Shown here one piece after another: positions 1 through 9,680 of a stretch of DNA of 64,000 nucleotides. This DNA is from Cherax quadricarinatus. Taxonomy: Eukaryota > Arthropoda > Malacostraca > Decapoda > Parastacidae. The notes under the pieces were generated by a model. That model was given only the letters and a program-made list of their open reading frames with translations. It did not search any database and was not told the DNA's origin. Position 1 is the stretch's first letter, and every line of letters starts with the position of its first letter. Where the stretch lies: the NCBI RefSeq assembly GCF_038502225.1, contig NC_091311.1, positions 33,917,296 through 33,981,295 on the forward strand, in the 5' to 3' direction. A program made the translations under genes and the position numbers.

Positions 1-1409
1 GGTGCGGGAGAGAAGAGAAGCGATTGGTGGAATGATGATGTAAAGAGAGTAGTAAGGGAGAAAAAGTTAGCATATGAGAAATTTTTACAAAGTAGAAGTG
101 ATGCAAGGAGGGAAGGGTATATGAAGAAAAAGAGAGAGGTTCAGAGAGTGGTGAAGCAATGTAAAAAGAGAGCAAATGAGAGAGTGGGTGAGATGTTATC
201 AACAAATTTTGTTGAAAATAAGAAAAAGTTTTGGAGTGAGATTAACAAGTTAAGAAAGCCTAGAGAACAAATGGATTTGTCAGTTAAAAATAGGAGAGGA
301 GAGTTATTAAATGGAGAGTTAGAGGTATTGGGAAGATGGAGGGAATATTTTGAGGAATTGTTAAATGTTGATGAAGATAGGGAAGCTGTGATTTCGTGTA
401 TAGGGCAAGGAGGAATAACATCTTGTAGGAGTGAGGAAGAGCCAGTTGTGAGTGTGGGGGAAGTTCGTGAGGCAGTAGGTAAAATGAAAGGGGGTAAGGC
501 AGCCGGGATTGATGGGATAAAGATAGAAATGTTAAAAGCAGGTGGGGATATAGTTTTGGAGAGGTTGGTGCAATTATTTAATAAATGTATGGAAGAGGGT
601 AAGGTACCTAGGGATTGGCAGAGAGCATGCATAGTTCCTTTGTATAAAGGCAAAGGGGATAAAAGAGAGTGCAAAAATTATAGGGGGATAAATCTGTTGA
701 GTATACCTGGTAAAGTGTATGGTAGAGTTATTATTAAAAGAATTAAGAGTAAGACGGAGAATAGGATAGCAGATGAACAAGGAGGCTTTAGGAAAGGTAG
801 GGGGTGTGTGGACCAGGTGTTTACAGTGAAACATATAAGTGAACAGTATTTAGATAAGGCTAAAGAGGTCTTTGTGGCATTTATGAATTTGGAAAAGGCG
901 TATGACAGGGTGGATAGGGGGGCAATATGGCAGATGTTGCAGGTGTATGGTGTAGGAGGTAGGTTACTGAAAGCAGTGTAGAGTTTTTACGAGGATAGTG
1001 AGGCTCAAGTTAGAGTATGTAGGAAAGAGGGAAATTATTTCCCAGTAAAAGTAGGCCTTAGACAAGGATGTGTGATGTCACCGTGGTTGTTTAATATATT
1101 TATAGATGGGGTTGTAAGAGAAGTAAATGCGAGGGTCTTGGCAAGAGGCGTGGAGTTAAAAGATAAAGAATCACACATAAAGTGGGAGTTGTCACAGTTG
1201 CTCTTTGCTGATGACACTGTGCTCTTGGGAGATTCTGAAGAGAAGTTGCAGAGATTGGTGGATGAATTTGGTAGGGTGTGCAAAAGAAGAAAATTAAAGG
1301 TGAATACAGGAAAGAGTAAGGTTATGAGGATAACAAAAAGATTAGGTGATGAAAGATTGGATATCAGATTGGAGGGAGAGAGTATGGAGGAGGTGAATGT
1401 ATTCAGATA

Positions 1410-3781
1410 CAGTGGACCCTCGACTAACGCTATTAATCCGTTCCTGAGAGCTCATCGTTAGTCAAAATAATCGTTAGTCAAGTTAATTTTCCCCATAAGA
1501 AATAATGGAAATCAAATTAATACGTGCAAGACACCCAAAAGTATTGAAAAAAAAAAATTTTAACACGTGAAATATTAATTTTAATACACACAAACTGAAG
1601 AAGACATGCACAGTTACATGACACTTACCTTTATTGAAGATCTGGTGATGATTGATGGGATGGGAAGAGGGGAGTGTGTTGATGGTCTTAGTGTTTAGAA
1701 GGGGAATCCCCTTCCATTAGGACTTGAGGTGGCAAGTCCTTTTTTGGGGTTACTTCCCTTCTTTTAATGCCACTAGGGCCAGCTTGAGAGTCACTGGACC
1801 TCTGTCGCACAACATATCTGCCCATAGAGGCCTGTACCTCCCGTTCCTTTATGACATTCCTAACGTGTTTCACAACATTGTCAGTGTCACCATTAACCCT
1901 TTGAGGGTCGACAGGCCCTCTCCGAAACTCGTTCTCAGGGTCGGCCAAATTTAAAAAAAAAAAAAAATTATTTTCTCTTATGAAAAGATAGAGAATCTTT
2001 TCCCGATCATAAAGACACCAAAAGTTTGAAATTTGATAGAAAACTTACGGAATTATGCTCTCGCAAAGTTAGCGGTCTTGGCGATGTTTACGCATCGGCG
2101 ATTTTGCCTACTTTGAGCCCCATTTTCGGCCAATTTCACTGTACTAGTCGACAAAAAACATGAATATTTCGCTAGAACTCCATTTTTTCTATCGAATGGG
2201 TGCAAGAAACCACCCATTTATAAATTCAACTATCCAGTACAGTGGTCAGAATTTAGCAATTTTGCCAATTTCACACAAATTTCAAAAGATGCCAATTTCC
2301 TAATAGGGTCAGAATAAACAAGAAAGACATTCCTGGCACTAAAATGACATTTCCTCTAGTCATTAGTCACGTCTCAAGGGCCCTCTTATATTCTTTTGCT
2401 TTCTACTTTGAATTTTTATTCTCACAAAAAATATAAGATTTACTGTTATGCAGACTACTGCATTAGTGTAAAAAATGGTATAAATATTATTGGTGCACTT
2501 GTAAAAGAATATTAGACTCACCAGTTGACGTGTATTGCACGCTTGGCACGATTTGTTTACTTTTGAAGTTTGGTAAAAATCGAACATTTCTGCTACTTTG
2601 AGCTCAATTTCAAGGCACCTTTCATTGTAAAACCAGTCAAAATCATCTCAATTTCTGTAATATGTCTTCCATTCTATAAAATGAGACCAAGAAAACTAGA
2701 ATACAACAATAAATACCATACGAAAATACACTGCAAAGTCGCTGATTTATTAAAAAAAAATGGTCAAAGTTTTTTTTTTTCTCATTATGCACTGTGTGCT
2801 GCAGGATTTTTTTTAGACTGTGCACACTGACCACATAGACCCATTCTTTCATATGAAGGCCTACCAGCTTTCTCCCACTAGATTTGAGGCCGCTAGAATT
2901 TATGAGTACTAGTACGTCAAAAACCCCTACGCGTAAGACGTACTAGTACGACCAAAACCCTCAAAGGGTTAAACACTTGTTCAGGTTTCAGTCCTTCACT
3001 GTCTATGTACTCCTTGAATTCCTGCACATATTTTTCAGCTGCTTTTTGGTCCAAACTGGCAGCCTCACCATGCCTTATCACACTATGTATGCCACTACGA
3101 TTCTTAGATCTCTCAAACCAACCTTTGCTGGCTTTAAATTCACTCACATCACCACTAGTTGCTGGCATTTTTCTAATTAAATCGTCATGCAACTTCCTAG
3201 CCTTTTCACATATGATCGCTTGAGAGATGCTATCTCCTGCTATCTGTTTTTCGCTTATCCATACCAATAACAGTCTCTCAACATCTTCTATCACTTGCGA
3301 TCTCAGTTTCGAAAACATAGTTGCACCTTTGGCAAGAATAGCTTCCTTGATTGCCGTTTTCTTGGCCACAATAGTAGCGATGGTTGATTGGGGTTTTGTG
3401 TACAGCCTGGCCAGCTCGGAGACATGCACTCCACTTTCATACTTAGCAATGATCTCTTTCTTCATATCCATAGTAATTCTCACCCTTTTTGCTGTAGGGT
3501 TGGCACTAGAAGCTTTCTTGGGGCCCATGGTGACTTATTTTGCAGGTGCAATCACTAAAAAGGCTGTGATAATATGAAATGTTCCAATTGTATGCTTGGA
3601 AGCGACCGCAGTGGCTGGCTGGCTGGCTTGTAAACACTGGCCAGAAGTGGACGCGTCTCAGACGGAAGGAATAGTGTTGGTCGAGTTTTTTAGCGCTAAT
3701 CGAGGCAAAATTTTTGCGATAAAATGTATCGCTAGTCAGATTTATCGTTAATCGATGCCATCGCTGGTCGAGGGTCCACTG
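1410..3781 (-). mobile_element. Tigger/pogo DNA transposon T1, internally deleted
   Basis: Ends are CAGTGGACCCTCGACTAACG and its inverted partner finishing in GGTCGAGGGTCCACTG. Both are flanked by TA (1408-1409 and 3782-3783), the target used by the Tc1/mariner/pogo group. On the minus strand the transposase N-terminus starts MGPKKASSANP at 3528. It includes an HTH_psq-like segment and a CENP-B-like HTH, and runs to PEQVFN at about 2973. The C-terminal tail (DNVVKH to GDSPSKH) is at 1688-1892. The catalytic core between them is missing, compared with T3 at 12200-14507. A piggyBac MITE sits at the deletion joint. Confidence 0.88.
1897..2968 (-). mobile_element. Non-autonomous piggyBac element (MITE 1)
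   Basis: 1072 bp with ends CCCTTTGAGGGT and ACCCTCAAAGGG, flanked by TTAA at 1893-1896 and 2969-2972. Both terminal regions match the transposase-bearing piggyBac at 23782-26725 in reverse orientation, for example the internal stretch with GTACTAGTAC and TTCTAGCGGCCTC. No coding capacity is visible. It was probably mobilised by that family. Palindromes AGTACTAGTACG (2905-2916) and CGTACTAGTACG (2939-2950) lie 34 nt apart next to the 5' end. Confidence 0.87.
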
Positions 3782-3835
3782 TATTTGGGAGTGGACGTGT
3801 CAGTGGATGGGTCTATGAAAGATGAGGTGAATCAT

Positions 3836-4102
3836 CCCAAGTACCGTTATAGAGGCCAGAACGTTGTGTAGCTTTAAAAATAGGTTGGATAAATACATGA
3901 GTAGATGTGGGTGGGTGTGAGTTAGACCTGATAGCTTGTGCTAACAGGTCGGTTGCCGTGTTCCTCCCTTAAGTCAATGTGACCTGACCTGACTAGGTTG
4001 GGTGCATTGGCTTAAGCCGGTAGGAGACTTGGACCTGCCTCGCATGGGCCAGTAGGCCTTCTGCAGTGTTCCTTCGTTATGTTCTTATGTTCTTATGTTC
4101 TT
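3836..4102 (+). mobile_element. Short 5'-truncated CR1 3' end
   Basis: 267 bp ending in repeated TTATGTTC octamers and flanked by the 5-bp direct repeat ATCAT (3831-3835, 4103-4107). It contains the conserved decapod CR1 tail segment CATGGGCCAGTAGGCCTTC. A related 3' end is found at 57225-57515. It carries no intact coding sequence. It interrupts the RTE frame between NH and RIDEG. Confidence 0.85.
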
Positions 4103-4875
4103 ATCATAGAATTGATGAGGGGAAAAGGGTGAGTGGTGCACTTAGGAGTCTGTGGAGACAAAGAACTTTGTCCTTGGAGGCAAAGAGGGGAATGTATGAG
4201 AGTATAGTTTTACCAACGCTCTTATATGGGTGTGAAGCATGGGTGATGAATGTTGCAGCAAGGAGAAGGCTGGAGGCAGTGGAGATGTCATGTCTGAGGG
4301 CAATGTGTGGTGTGAATATAATGCAGAGAATTCGTAGTTTGGAAGTTAGGAGGAGGTGCGGGATTACCAAAACTGTTGTCCAGAGGGCTGAGGAAGGGTT
4401 GTTGAGGTGGTTCAGACATGTAGAAAGAGTGGAGCGAAACAGAATGACTTCAAGAGTGTATCAGTCTGTAGTGGAAGGAAGGCGGGGTAGGGGTCGGCCT
4501 AGGAAAGGTTGGAGGGAGGGGGTAAAGGAGGTTTTGTGTGCGAGGGGCTTGGACTTCCAGCAGGCATGCGTGAGCGTGTTTGATAGGAGTGAATGGAGAC
4601 AAATGGTTTTTAATACTTGACATGCTGTTGGAGTGTAAGCAAAGTAACATTTATGAAGGGGTTCAGGGAAACCGGCAGGCTGGACTTGAGTCCTGGAGAT
4701 GGGAAGTACAGTGCCTGCACTCTGAAGGAGGGGTGTTAATGTTACAGTTTAAAAACTGTAGTGTAAAGCACCCTTCTGGCAAGACAGTGATGGAGTGAAT
4801 GATGGTGAAAGTTTTTCTTTTTCGGGCCACCCTGCCTTGGTGGGAATCGGCCAGTGTGATAATAATAATAATAAT

Positions 4876-5085
4876 AAAAAATACATTATTTCTTATGGGG
4901 AAAATTTATTCGAAAATTGTCCATTTCGGTAATAGTCCCACTTCCATGAACGGATTAAGGACGATAATTGAGGGACTACTGTAATTTAAATAAGGAAAAT
5001 TGATTAGATATATGAGTAAATTGAGTTACGAGCTAGGTCACGGAATGGATTAAACCCTTAAGTCAAGGTTCCACTGTATTTTCAG
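4876..5085. repeat. Fragments of Tigger-type 3' ends
   Basis: Two adjacent stretches resemble Tigger 3' termini: one has CTTATGGGGAAAATTTATTCG and ends GAGGGACTACTGTA at about 4982, the other ends AAGGTTCCACTGTA at about 5078. Neither has an obvious partner end nearby. They look like relics of elements into which the RTE copy inserted, or of independent truncated MITEs. Confidence 0.5.
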
Positions 5086-5442
5086 TTTCTTGGTATCATT
5101 TGATAGAATTGACAATATATTACAGGACTGAAAATTGCTTGAAAATGAGTTCAAAGTAGCAGAAATGTTCAATTTCTGCTGTTATTCCAGAGGACACAAA
5201 TTACATCACTCATCCAATTCGGGTCCAACTGGTTGGGCTAATGCATGTTCATAAATGCGCTGACATTATTTATACATTTCCAATAATACAGTAGCCTGCA
5301 TAACAGTAAATCTTTATTATCTGTATGAATAAAAATTCAAATAGAAAGCAAGTGTAATATAGGAGACGAAATGTTTTAGTGCCAGGAATATCTACATTGT
5401 TCATTCTGCACCCTGTTTTAAATTGGCATATTTTTTTTATTT
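5086..5442 (+). repeat. piggyBac MITE fragment
   Basis: This segment is similar to the interior of the MITE at 43633-44706 (shared landmarks: GATTTCTTGG/CATTTGATAGAAT, CATTGTTTATTCTG, TTTAGTGCCAGGAAT). No TTAA-flanked ends are visible here, so it is a truncated relic. No gene is seen. Confidence 0.6.
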
Positions 5443-5968
5443 TTGACTGCTTCACACACCTCCCCCACCCTCACAATTGACTCTTCTTCATTTCTACAAA
5501 ATGTTATACCTCCCTGTCCAATGCATGAAATCACAGCTTCTCTACCTTCAACAACATTTAACAGTTCCTCAAAATATTCCCTCCATTTTCCCGAACTTCC
5601 AATTCTCCATCTAATAACTCTTCTTTCCTATTTTTAACTGCCATATCCATTCATTTCCTAGGCTTTTGTAACTTAATAATCTCACTCCAAGACTTTTTCT
5701 TATTCTCGGCAAAATTTATTGATAGCATCTCACCCACTCTTATTTGCTCTCCTTTTATATTCCGTCACTAATCTCTTAACCTCTTTTTTTCACTCCATAT
5801 ACTCCTCCCTCCTTATATCACTTCTACTTTGTAAAAACCTCTCTTATGCTATTTTTCTCTTACTACTCTCTTTATCTCATCATTCCACCAACCGCTTTTC
5901 TTCCCTCCTGCACCCACTTTCCTGTAACCACACACTTTTGCTGAACACTCTAACACCACATTCTTTAA

Positions 5969-7029
5969 CCCTTTGACTGTCGCAACCCCCAATCCTGAGG
6001 TGTCTCCTGGTGTCGCAAAATTTAAAACAAAAAAAATTATTTTTTCTTATGAAATGATAGAGAATCTTTTCCCGATTGTAATGACACCAAAAAAAAACGA
6101 AATTTGATGGAAAACTGACGGAATTATGCTCTCGCGAAGTTAGTGACATCGGCGCTGTTTACAAATCGGCAATTTTGCCCACGTTGAGCCCTATTTTCGG
6201 CTAATTCCATTGTTCCAGCCTCCCAAACTCATAGCTATTTCTTTAGAACTCCATTTTTTCTATCAATTGAGTACAAGAAATTGCCCATTTACCGATTTCA
6301 ACTACCTAATAATGTGGTCAGAAATTTGCAATTTGGCCAATTTCACGAAAACTAAAAAAATATGACAATTTCAAAATAAGGACCAGAATGAACAATGCAG
6401 ACATTCCTGGCTCTAAAATAACATTTTCTTTGCTCATCAGTCATGTCTCCAGGCCCCTCTGATATTACTCTTGCTTTCTATTTTGAATTTTTATTCAAAC
6501 AAAAAACAGAAGACTTAACTACTGCCATACTGTAATAATTGTATAAATAACATCAACCCATTCATGACTGCATATTAGAATGGCTGACATTTATTGGACA
6601 ATGGCATCATTTGTTTACTTTTGAACATTGGCAAAAATCAAACATTTCCCAAACTTTGAGCTCCATTTCTAGGTTCTTTTTATAGTAAAATCAATCAAAA
6701 TCACCTCTATTTCTATAATATGTTTTCCATTCTATCAAATAAGATCAAGAAAACGAGAATACAACCATAAATACTATACGAAAATAGACCACAAATTCGG
6801 CATTTTAATTAAAAAAAAAAAGGTCGGAGTTTTTTCTTTCTCATTATGCACTGCGTGCTCCAGGATTTTTTTTTTATATGGTGCACACTGCCCACACAGA
6901 CCCATTCTCTCACATGTGGGCCTACCAGCTTTCTCCTGCTTGATTTGAAGCCGCTAGAATTTATGAGTATATATACGTCAAACACGGTACCTCATAAGAC
7001 GTATATATACGGCCGCGACAGTCAAAGGG
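5969..7029 (-). mobile_element. Non-autonomous piggyBac element (MITE 2), TATA-palindrome family
   Basis: 1061 bp, TTAA flanks at 5965-5968 and 7030-7033, 15-bp inverted ends CCCTTTGACTGTCGC / GCGACAGTCAAAGGG. No coding capacity. Near the right-hand (5') end are CGTATATATACG at 7000-7011 and AGTATATATACG at 6966-6977, spaced 34 nt start to start. The interior resembles MITE 1 but the ends define a different family. It lies within antisense RTE copy B. Confidence 0.87.
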
Positions 7030-7321
7030 TTAATCTATCCCATACCTCTTCAACCTCATTGCCTATACTCTCACTACACCATTCTCCTTCCAATAGTTGT
7101 TTATATCTTACCTTAACTGCCTCCTCCTCTAGTTTATAAACCTTCACTTCTCTCTTACTTGCTCATGCCATTCTCTTTGTATCCCCTCTATCTTTTACTC
7201 TCATTGTAGCTACAACTAAAAAATGATTTGATATGTCTGTGGCCCCTCTATAAACAATAAACATGCACACCCTAAAGTCTACCCAACACTCTTTCATCTA
7301 CCAATACGTAGTACAACAAAG

Positions 7322-7642
7322 CACAGGTACCATCCGACTTACGACCGAGTTCGGTTTCGACAAACCAGTCGTAAGTCGGAATGGACATAAGTCGAAAATT
7401 ACTACTGAATATCAACATCACATTTTTGTAATGATTTTATTTTATTGTTTTATTTTGGTATTTTACTTTTTACTTTACTTTTTATGCTGTTAGTACTGTA
7501 TTTTATACTGAAAGGTTTAGGATAAACACTGTGTACAACACAAACAGTTGTTTATTTCCCAGAAATTTGGCATAGAAAACACGATCGTAAGTCGAATGGT
7601 CGTATGTCGAGCAGGTCATAAGTCGGATGGTAGGTGTACTGT
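7322..7642. mobile_element. About 320-bp MITE with CATCCGACTTA inverted ends
   Basis: The left end reads CAGGTACCATCCGACTTACG and the right end is the reverse complement of ACCATCCGACTTATGACC, finishing ACTGT. The interior has T-rich sequence and further copies of the TAAGTCG motif (near 7370, 7585 and 7615). No coding sequence. It interrupts RTE copy B. Probably Tc1/mariner or pogo-related; the exact target duplication is unclear. Confidence 0.65.
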
Positions 7643-8149
7643 CATTACACCCCATATCATATCCTGTATACTTATTTATCCTCTTTTCTTAAAATATGTA
7701 TTACAGTGGACCCTCCATTTTCGTTGATCTCCATTATTCGCCGATTTCAGTTTTGGTCAACTTTTTTCATCGATGTTTTGGCTCCGTTTTCATAGATTGT
7801 ACAGAACCTGTCCAGTGCCCAGCACACAGACAAAGCCACCTCCCACACCATTTCCAGCCAGTGTAGTGTTGTTTCATAGTGAGTCAACATATCCTGCCAG
7901 GTCATACGAAACATTTCATAATAATCCATTGTTTTTGCCACTTGTTTATTGTGTGTGACTGCTAAATAAGTCACCATGGGCCCAAAGAAAGCTTCTAGTG
8001 CCAGCCCTCTGATAAAGAATGTGAGAAACATGATATTCAAGAAAAAGTTTGTAGAAAAATATGAAAGTGGTGGTAGATGAATGGTTCAGAGAACCGACAT
8101 GTTGTTGAATTAGACACATGTGCAACTCTTGGGTATCTTTATTGAGGAA

Positions 8150-8195
8150 ACGTTTCGCCACACAGTGGCTTCATCAGTCCATACAAAGGAGAAAC
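8150..8195 (-). ncRNA. Hammerhead-ribozyme-like motif, inverted copy
   Basis: On the minus strand, CTGATGA (8171-8177) is followed by the GCCAC/GTGGC stem and GAAAC (8152-8156). It is the inverted counterpart of the two plus-strand units in the same insertion. Confidence 0.5.
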
Positions 8196-8342
8196 TTGAA
8201 GAACAGGAGGAGAATGAGGTAATCAGTCCCTCAGCCTTGAGTCGATGTGGTCAGTCCATCAATCTTGAATAGAATACGGCATATGAGCGGAGAAGCAGCT
8301 TATAAACCGTAGACAGGTGAGGGGCAGCAGTCGTAGGTAGCA

Positions 8343-8400
8343 GTCCTTTGTATGGACTGATGAAGCCACTGTGTGGTGAAACGTTTCCTCAATAAAGATA
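8343..8400 (+). ncRNA. Hammerhead-ribozyme-like motif
   Basis: CTGATGA at 8357-8363 is followed by a hairpin (GCCAC-TGT-GTGGT, the last pair changed to G-T) and GAAAC at 8378-8382. This is the catalytic-core order of a hammerhead ribozyme. Stems I and III are short or unclear, as is known for hammerheads in Penelope-like elements, so activity is not shown. Confidence 0.5.
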
Positions 8401-8499
8401 CCCAAGAGTTGCACATGTGTCTAATTCAACAACATGTCGGTTCTCTGAACCATTCATCTACAATCCTGTCAGACACTGCAACTTCTTGGGATCTTAATA

Positions 8500-8676
8500 C
8501 AGTGGACCCCCACATAACGATCAGCTCCCAACTCGACCAATTATGTAAGTGTATTTTTGCGGGTCTGAAACAGACTAATCTAATTCACAATATATCTTAT
8601 GGGAACAAATTCGGTCTATAACGGCACCCAAACAGATTTCTGGATTGAAATAATATCGTTATCCGGGGGTCCACTG
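8500..8676. mobile_element. 177-bp Tigger-type MITE
   Basis: Starts CAGTGGACCCCCACATAACG, ends CCGGGGGTCCACTG and is flanked by TA (8498-8499, 8677-8678). It has no coding sequence. It splits a Penelope-type insertion that itself sits in Tigger T2, so it is the youngest layer here. A related MITE in reverse lies at 60388-60575. Confidence 0.82.
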
Positions 8677-8892
8677 TACTTGGGAATTCTTCACTTGCCT
8701 AACCCTTGGGCATGACCTACTTCCACATTGGACAAATGTGACACCACTTATGACTGCTGCCCCTCACCTGTCTACGGTTTATAAGCTGCTTCTCCGCTCA
8801 TATGCCATATTCTATTCAAGATTGATGGACTGATCACATCGACTCAAGGCTGAGGGACTGATTACCTCATTCTCCTCCTGTTCATCAAGTTT

Positions 8893-8950
8893 CTCCTTTG
8901 TATGGACTGATGAAGCCACTGTGTGGCGAAACGTTTCCTCAATAAAGATA
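8893..8950 (+). ncRNA. Hammerhead-ribozyme-like motif, perfect stem II
   Basis: CTGATGA at 8907-8913, a perfect 5-bp stem II GCCAC-TGT-GTGGC and GAAAC at 8928-8932. The same motif occurs inverted on the minus strand at 8152-8177. The flanks TTTGTATGGA and GTTTCCTCAATAAAG are shared by all three copies. Confidence 0.55.
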
Positions 8951-9225
8951 CCCAAGAGTTGCACATGTGTCTTAATTCAACGAAGTGGTGGTAGTAGAGG
9001 GTGGTAGCAGTTGTGATGGTGGTAGAGGGTGGTAGGGCTTGTGATGGTGATAGAGGGTGCCGTATTCAGTGATTCAGCTGCAGCATTCACCAACATTATG
9101 TATGGCTTATTCTCTCAGTGGCCCTTATACACCCAACAACACAACACCTGTCATTACACACAATGACTTATTTTATTCATTCTAGAGTACATGTCATGTT
9201 TCAATGTTATTAATATTGTTTATTA

Positions 9226-9680
9226 TGATAGATGAAGACTGACTTAAAGCCTTAAATCTCCACTCTCTGGAGAGGCGTAGAATGAGGGGAGATATCATTG
9301 AAGTGTATAAGTGGATGATGGGCATAAACAAGGGAAATATTAATAAAGTACTGAGGGTGTCAAACCAGGTAAGAACCAGAAATAATGGATTTAAGTTGGA
9401 TAAATTTAGATTTAGAAAGGACATAGGTAAGTACTGGTTTTCTAACAGAGTTGTAGATGTGTGGAACAGTCTTCCCAGTGGGGTGATAAAGGCTAGGACC
9501 TTGGGTAGCTTTAAGAAGAGACTGGACAAATATATGAGTGGGAGGGGCTGGGTTTGACTGGTGTCATTGGGTACGGGAGTTATTTCTTGGGGTAGCTTTA
9601 GGTAGAGGTCGTTTTGATAAGGACCTGCCTCGCATGGGCCAGTAGGCCTTCTGCAGTGTTCCACATTCTTATGTTCTTAT
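9226..9680 (+). mobile_element. 5'-truncated CR1 LINE
   Basis: Contains the C-terminal part of CR1 ORF2 (LKALNLHSLERR-type segment, KFRFRKDIGKYWFSNRVVD, stop after SGRGWV at about 9557). The tail CATGGGCCAGTAGGCCTTC follows, then TTCTTATGTTCTTATG. About 450 bp. It is nearly identical to the corresponding region at 57690-58130, which suggests the same subfamily. Inserted in Tigger T2. Confidence 0.85.

Larger units (their letters stand above)
121..4620 (+). pseudogene. RTE reverse transcriptase, broken by a stop and two insertions
   Basis: RT motifs appear in order: GKAAGIDGI (finger), KNYRGINLL, EQGGFRKGRGCVDQ, FMNLEKAYDRVDR, LRQGCVMSPWLFNIFIDG and the catalytic FADDTVLLGD (the YxDD position, near 1205). 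An in-frame TAG at 979-981 separates the first two blocks with no loss of frame. The C-terminal block (4103-4620) includes LPTLLYGCEAW, typical of RTE elements. The frame ends at 4620 with EWRQMVFNT. The family copies itself by target-primed reverse transcription, but this copy cannot encode a full protein. Family assignment is confident; clade name RTE is from motif memory. Confidence 0.88.
1..4875 (+). mobile_element. RTE-clade LINE copy A, interrupted by two younger insertions
   Basis: The 5' part lies outside the window. The reverse transcriptase runs from about 121 to 4620 in separate blocks: 121-981, 1010-1409, 3782-3835 and 4103-4620. The 3' UTR holds the tail GGGCCACCCTGCCTTGGTGGG followed by a short (AAT)n run at 4859-4875. 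Removing the Tigger at 1410-3781 and the CR1 tail at 3836-4102 rejoins the reading frame (FRYLGVDVS and EVNHRIDEG), as seen in an uninterrupted copy at 55240-55370. This is a dead copy of an autonomous non-LTR retrotransposon. Confidence 0.9.
8077..8982. mobile_element. Penelope-type non-autonomous insertion with inverted hammerhead-like units
   Basis: 906 bp flanked by the 12-bp direct repeat AAGTGGTGGTAG (8065-8076, 8983-8994). It begins with a minus-strand unit (about 8077-8340) and continues with plus-strand units, so its two halves are partly inverted copies sharing TGCAACTCTTGGGTATCTTTA and GACTGATGAAGCCACTGTG. Each unit has a hammerhead-like core. No protein is encoded. A 177-bp Tigger MITE is nested at 8500-8676. 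Assignment to Penelope-like elements rests on the hammerhead-type core and the inverted arrangement, not on a reverse transcriptase. Confidence 0.65.

Noticed and set aside
141..834. Minus-strand frames of 177 and 86 codons
   Set aside because: Antisense of the RTE reverse transcriptase; composition follows the sense gene.
3227..3577. Plus-strand frame of 116 codons with hydrophobic stretches
   Set aside because: Antisense of the Tigger N-terminus; the same shadow appears at 12374-12772 on the other strand.
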